This document shows, piece by piece, positions 47,374-47,500 of a DNA stretch of 47,500 nucleotides. The DNA is from Hormiphora californensis (taxonomy: Eukaryota; Ctenophora; Tentaculata; Cydippida; Pleurobrachiidae). Every line of letters begins with the position of its first letter. The first letter of the stretch is position 1. Below the pieces are notes generated by a model that saw only the letters and a list, made by a program, of their open reading frames with translations, made no database searches and was not told where the DNA came from. A program made the position numbers and the translations under genes. Location of the stretch: positions 5,982,897 to 6,030,396 of the forward strand of contig CM035351.1 of NCBI GenBank assembly GCA_020137815.1, read 5' to 3'.

Positions 47374-47500
47374 CTGAGAGAGGGAGATATGATGTAATCA
47401 ATCAGGGGGAAAGTTACGTAATAACGATTAAATGATAGCGTCATGAAATCTCCATGTGAATACGAATGAGAGTGAGATAATGGGTTGTAGGGAGTGGGGA

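Overview
The window is nuclear DNA of a multicellular animal, most likely an early-branching marine invertebrate. A sponge fits best, but this is inference. The evidence is GT-AG introns throughout, metazoan families (CELF, KMT2E/SETD5, GOLM, FAM184, DMRT, Slingshot), an AMT-type ammonium transporter of the kind vertebrates lack, short introns and very abundant (GA)n/(CT)n microsatellites. No prokaryotic genes, CRISPR array or convincing functional tRNA was seen.

Layout. 84-211 (+): last coding exon of a CELF RNA-binding protein. 1770-9041 (-): complete KMT2E/MLL5-SETD5-like PHD+SET gene, convergent with CELF. 9.6-11.8 kb: LINE 3' fragment, a 1.3 kb inverted-repeat element and minisatellites. 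12022-13893 (+): short GOLM1/GOLM2-like Golgi membrane coiled-coil protein. 14.1-14.9 kb: two foldback elements. 15078-18284 (+): complete 11-exon ammonium transporter whose two pore histidines are replaced. 19564-24926 (+): FAM184-like coiled-coil gene, with an antisense Penelope-like retroelement and its hammerhead ribozyme in one intron. 25690-31549 (-): DMRT transcription factor (DM + DMA domains and a C-terminal zinc ribbon), its DM domain split by a 3.45 kb intron. 31.5-40.8 kb: gene-poor, rich in microsatellites, CACGTG boxes and mobile-element debris. 40828-47373 (-): Slingshot cofilin phosphatase, complete at the 3' end and running off the right edge.

The neighbouring genes form no evident pathway. 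The best novelty candidates are the twin-histidine-less ammonium transporter, the DMRT-zinc ribbon architecture, the ribozyme-bearing Penelope-like element, at least four non-autonomous DNA transposon families with target-site duplications readable by eye, minisatellites built from 3' splice sites, and a dense CACGTG field upstream of DMRT. Exon joins were chosen by hand from splice consensus, reading phase and family resemblance; no alignment was run.
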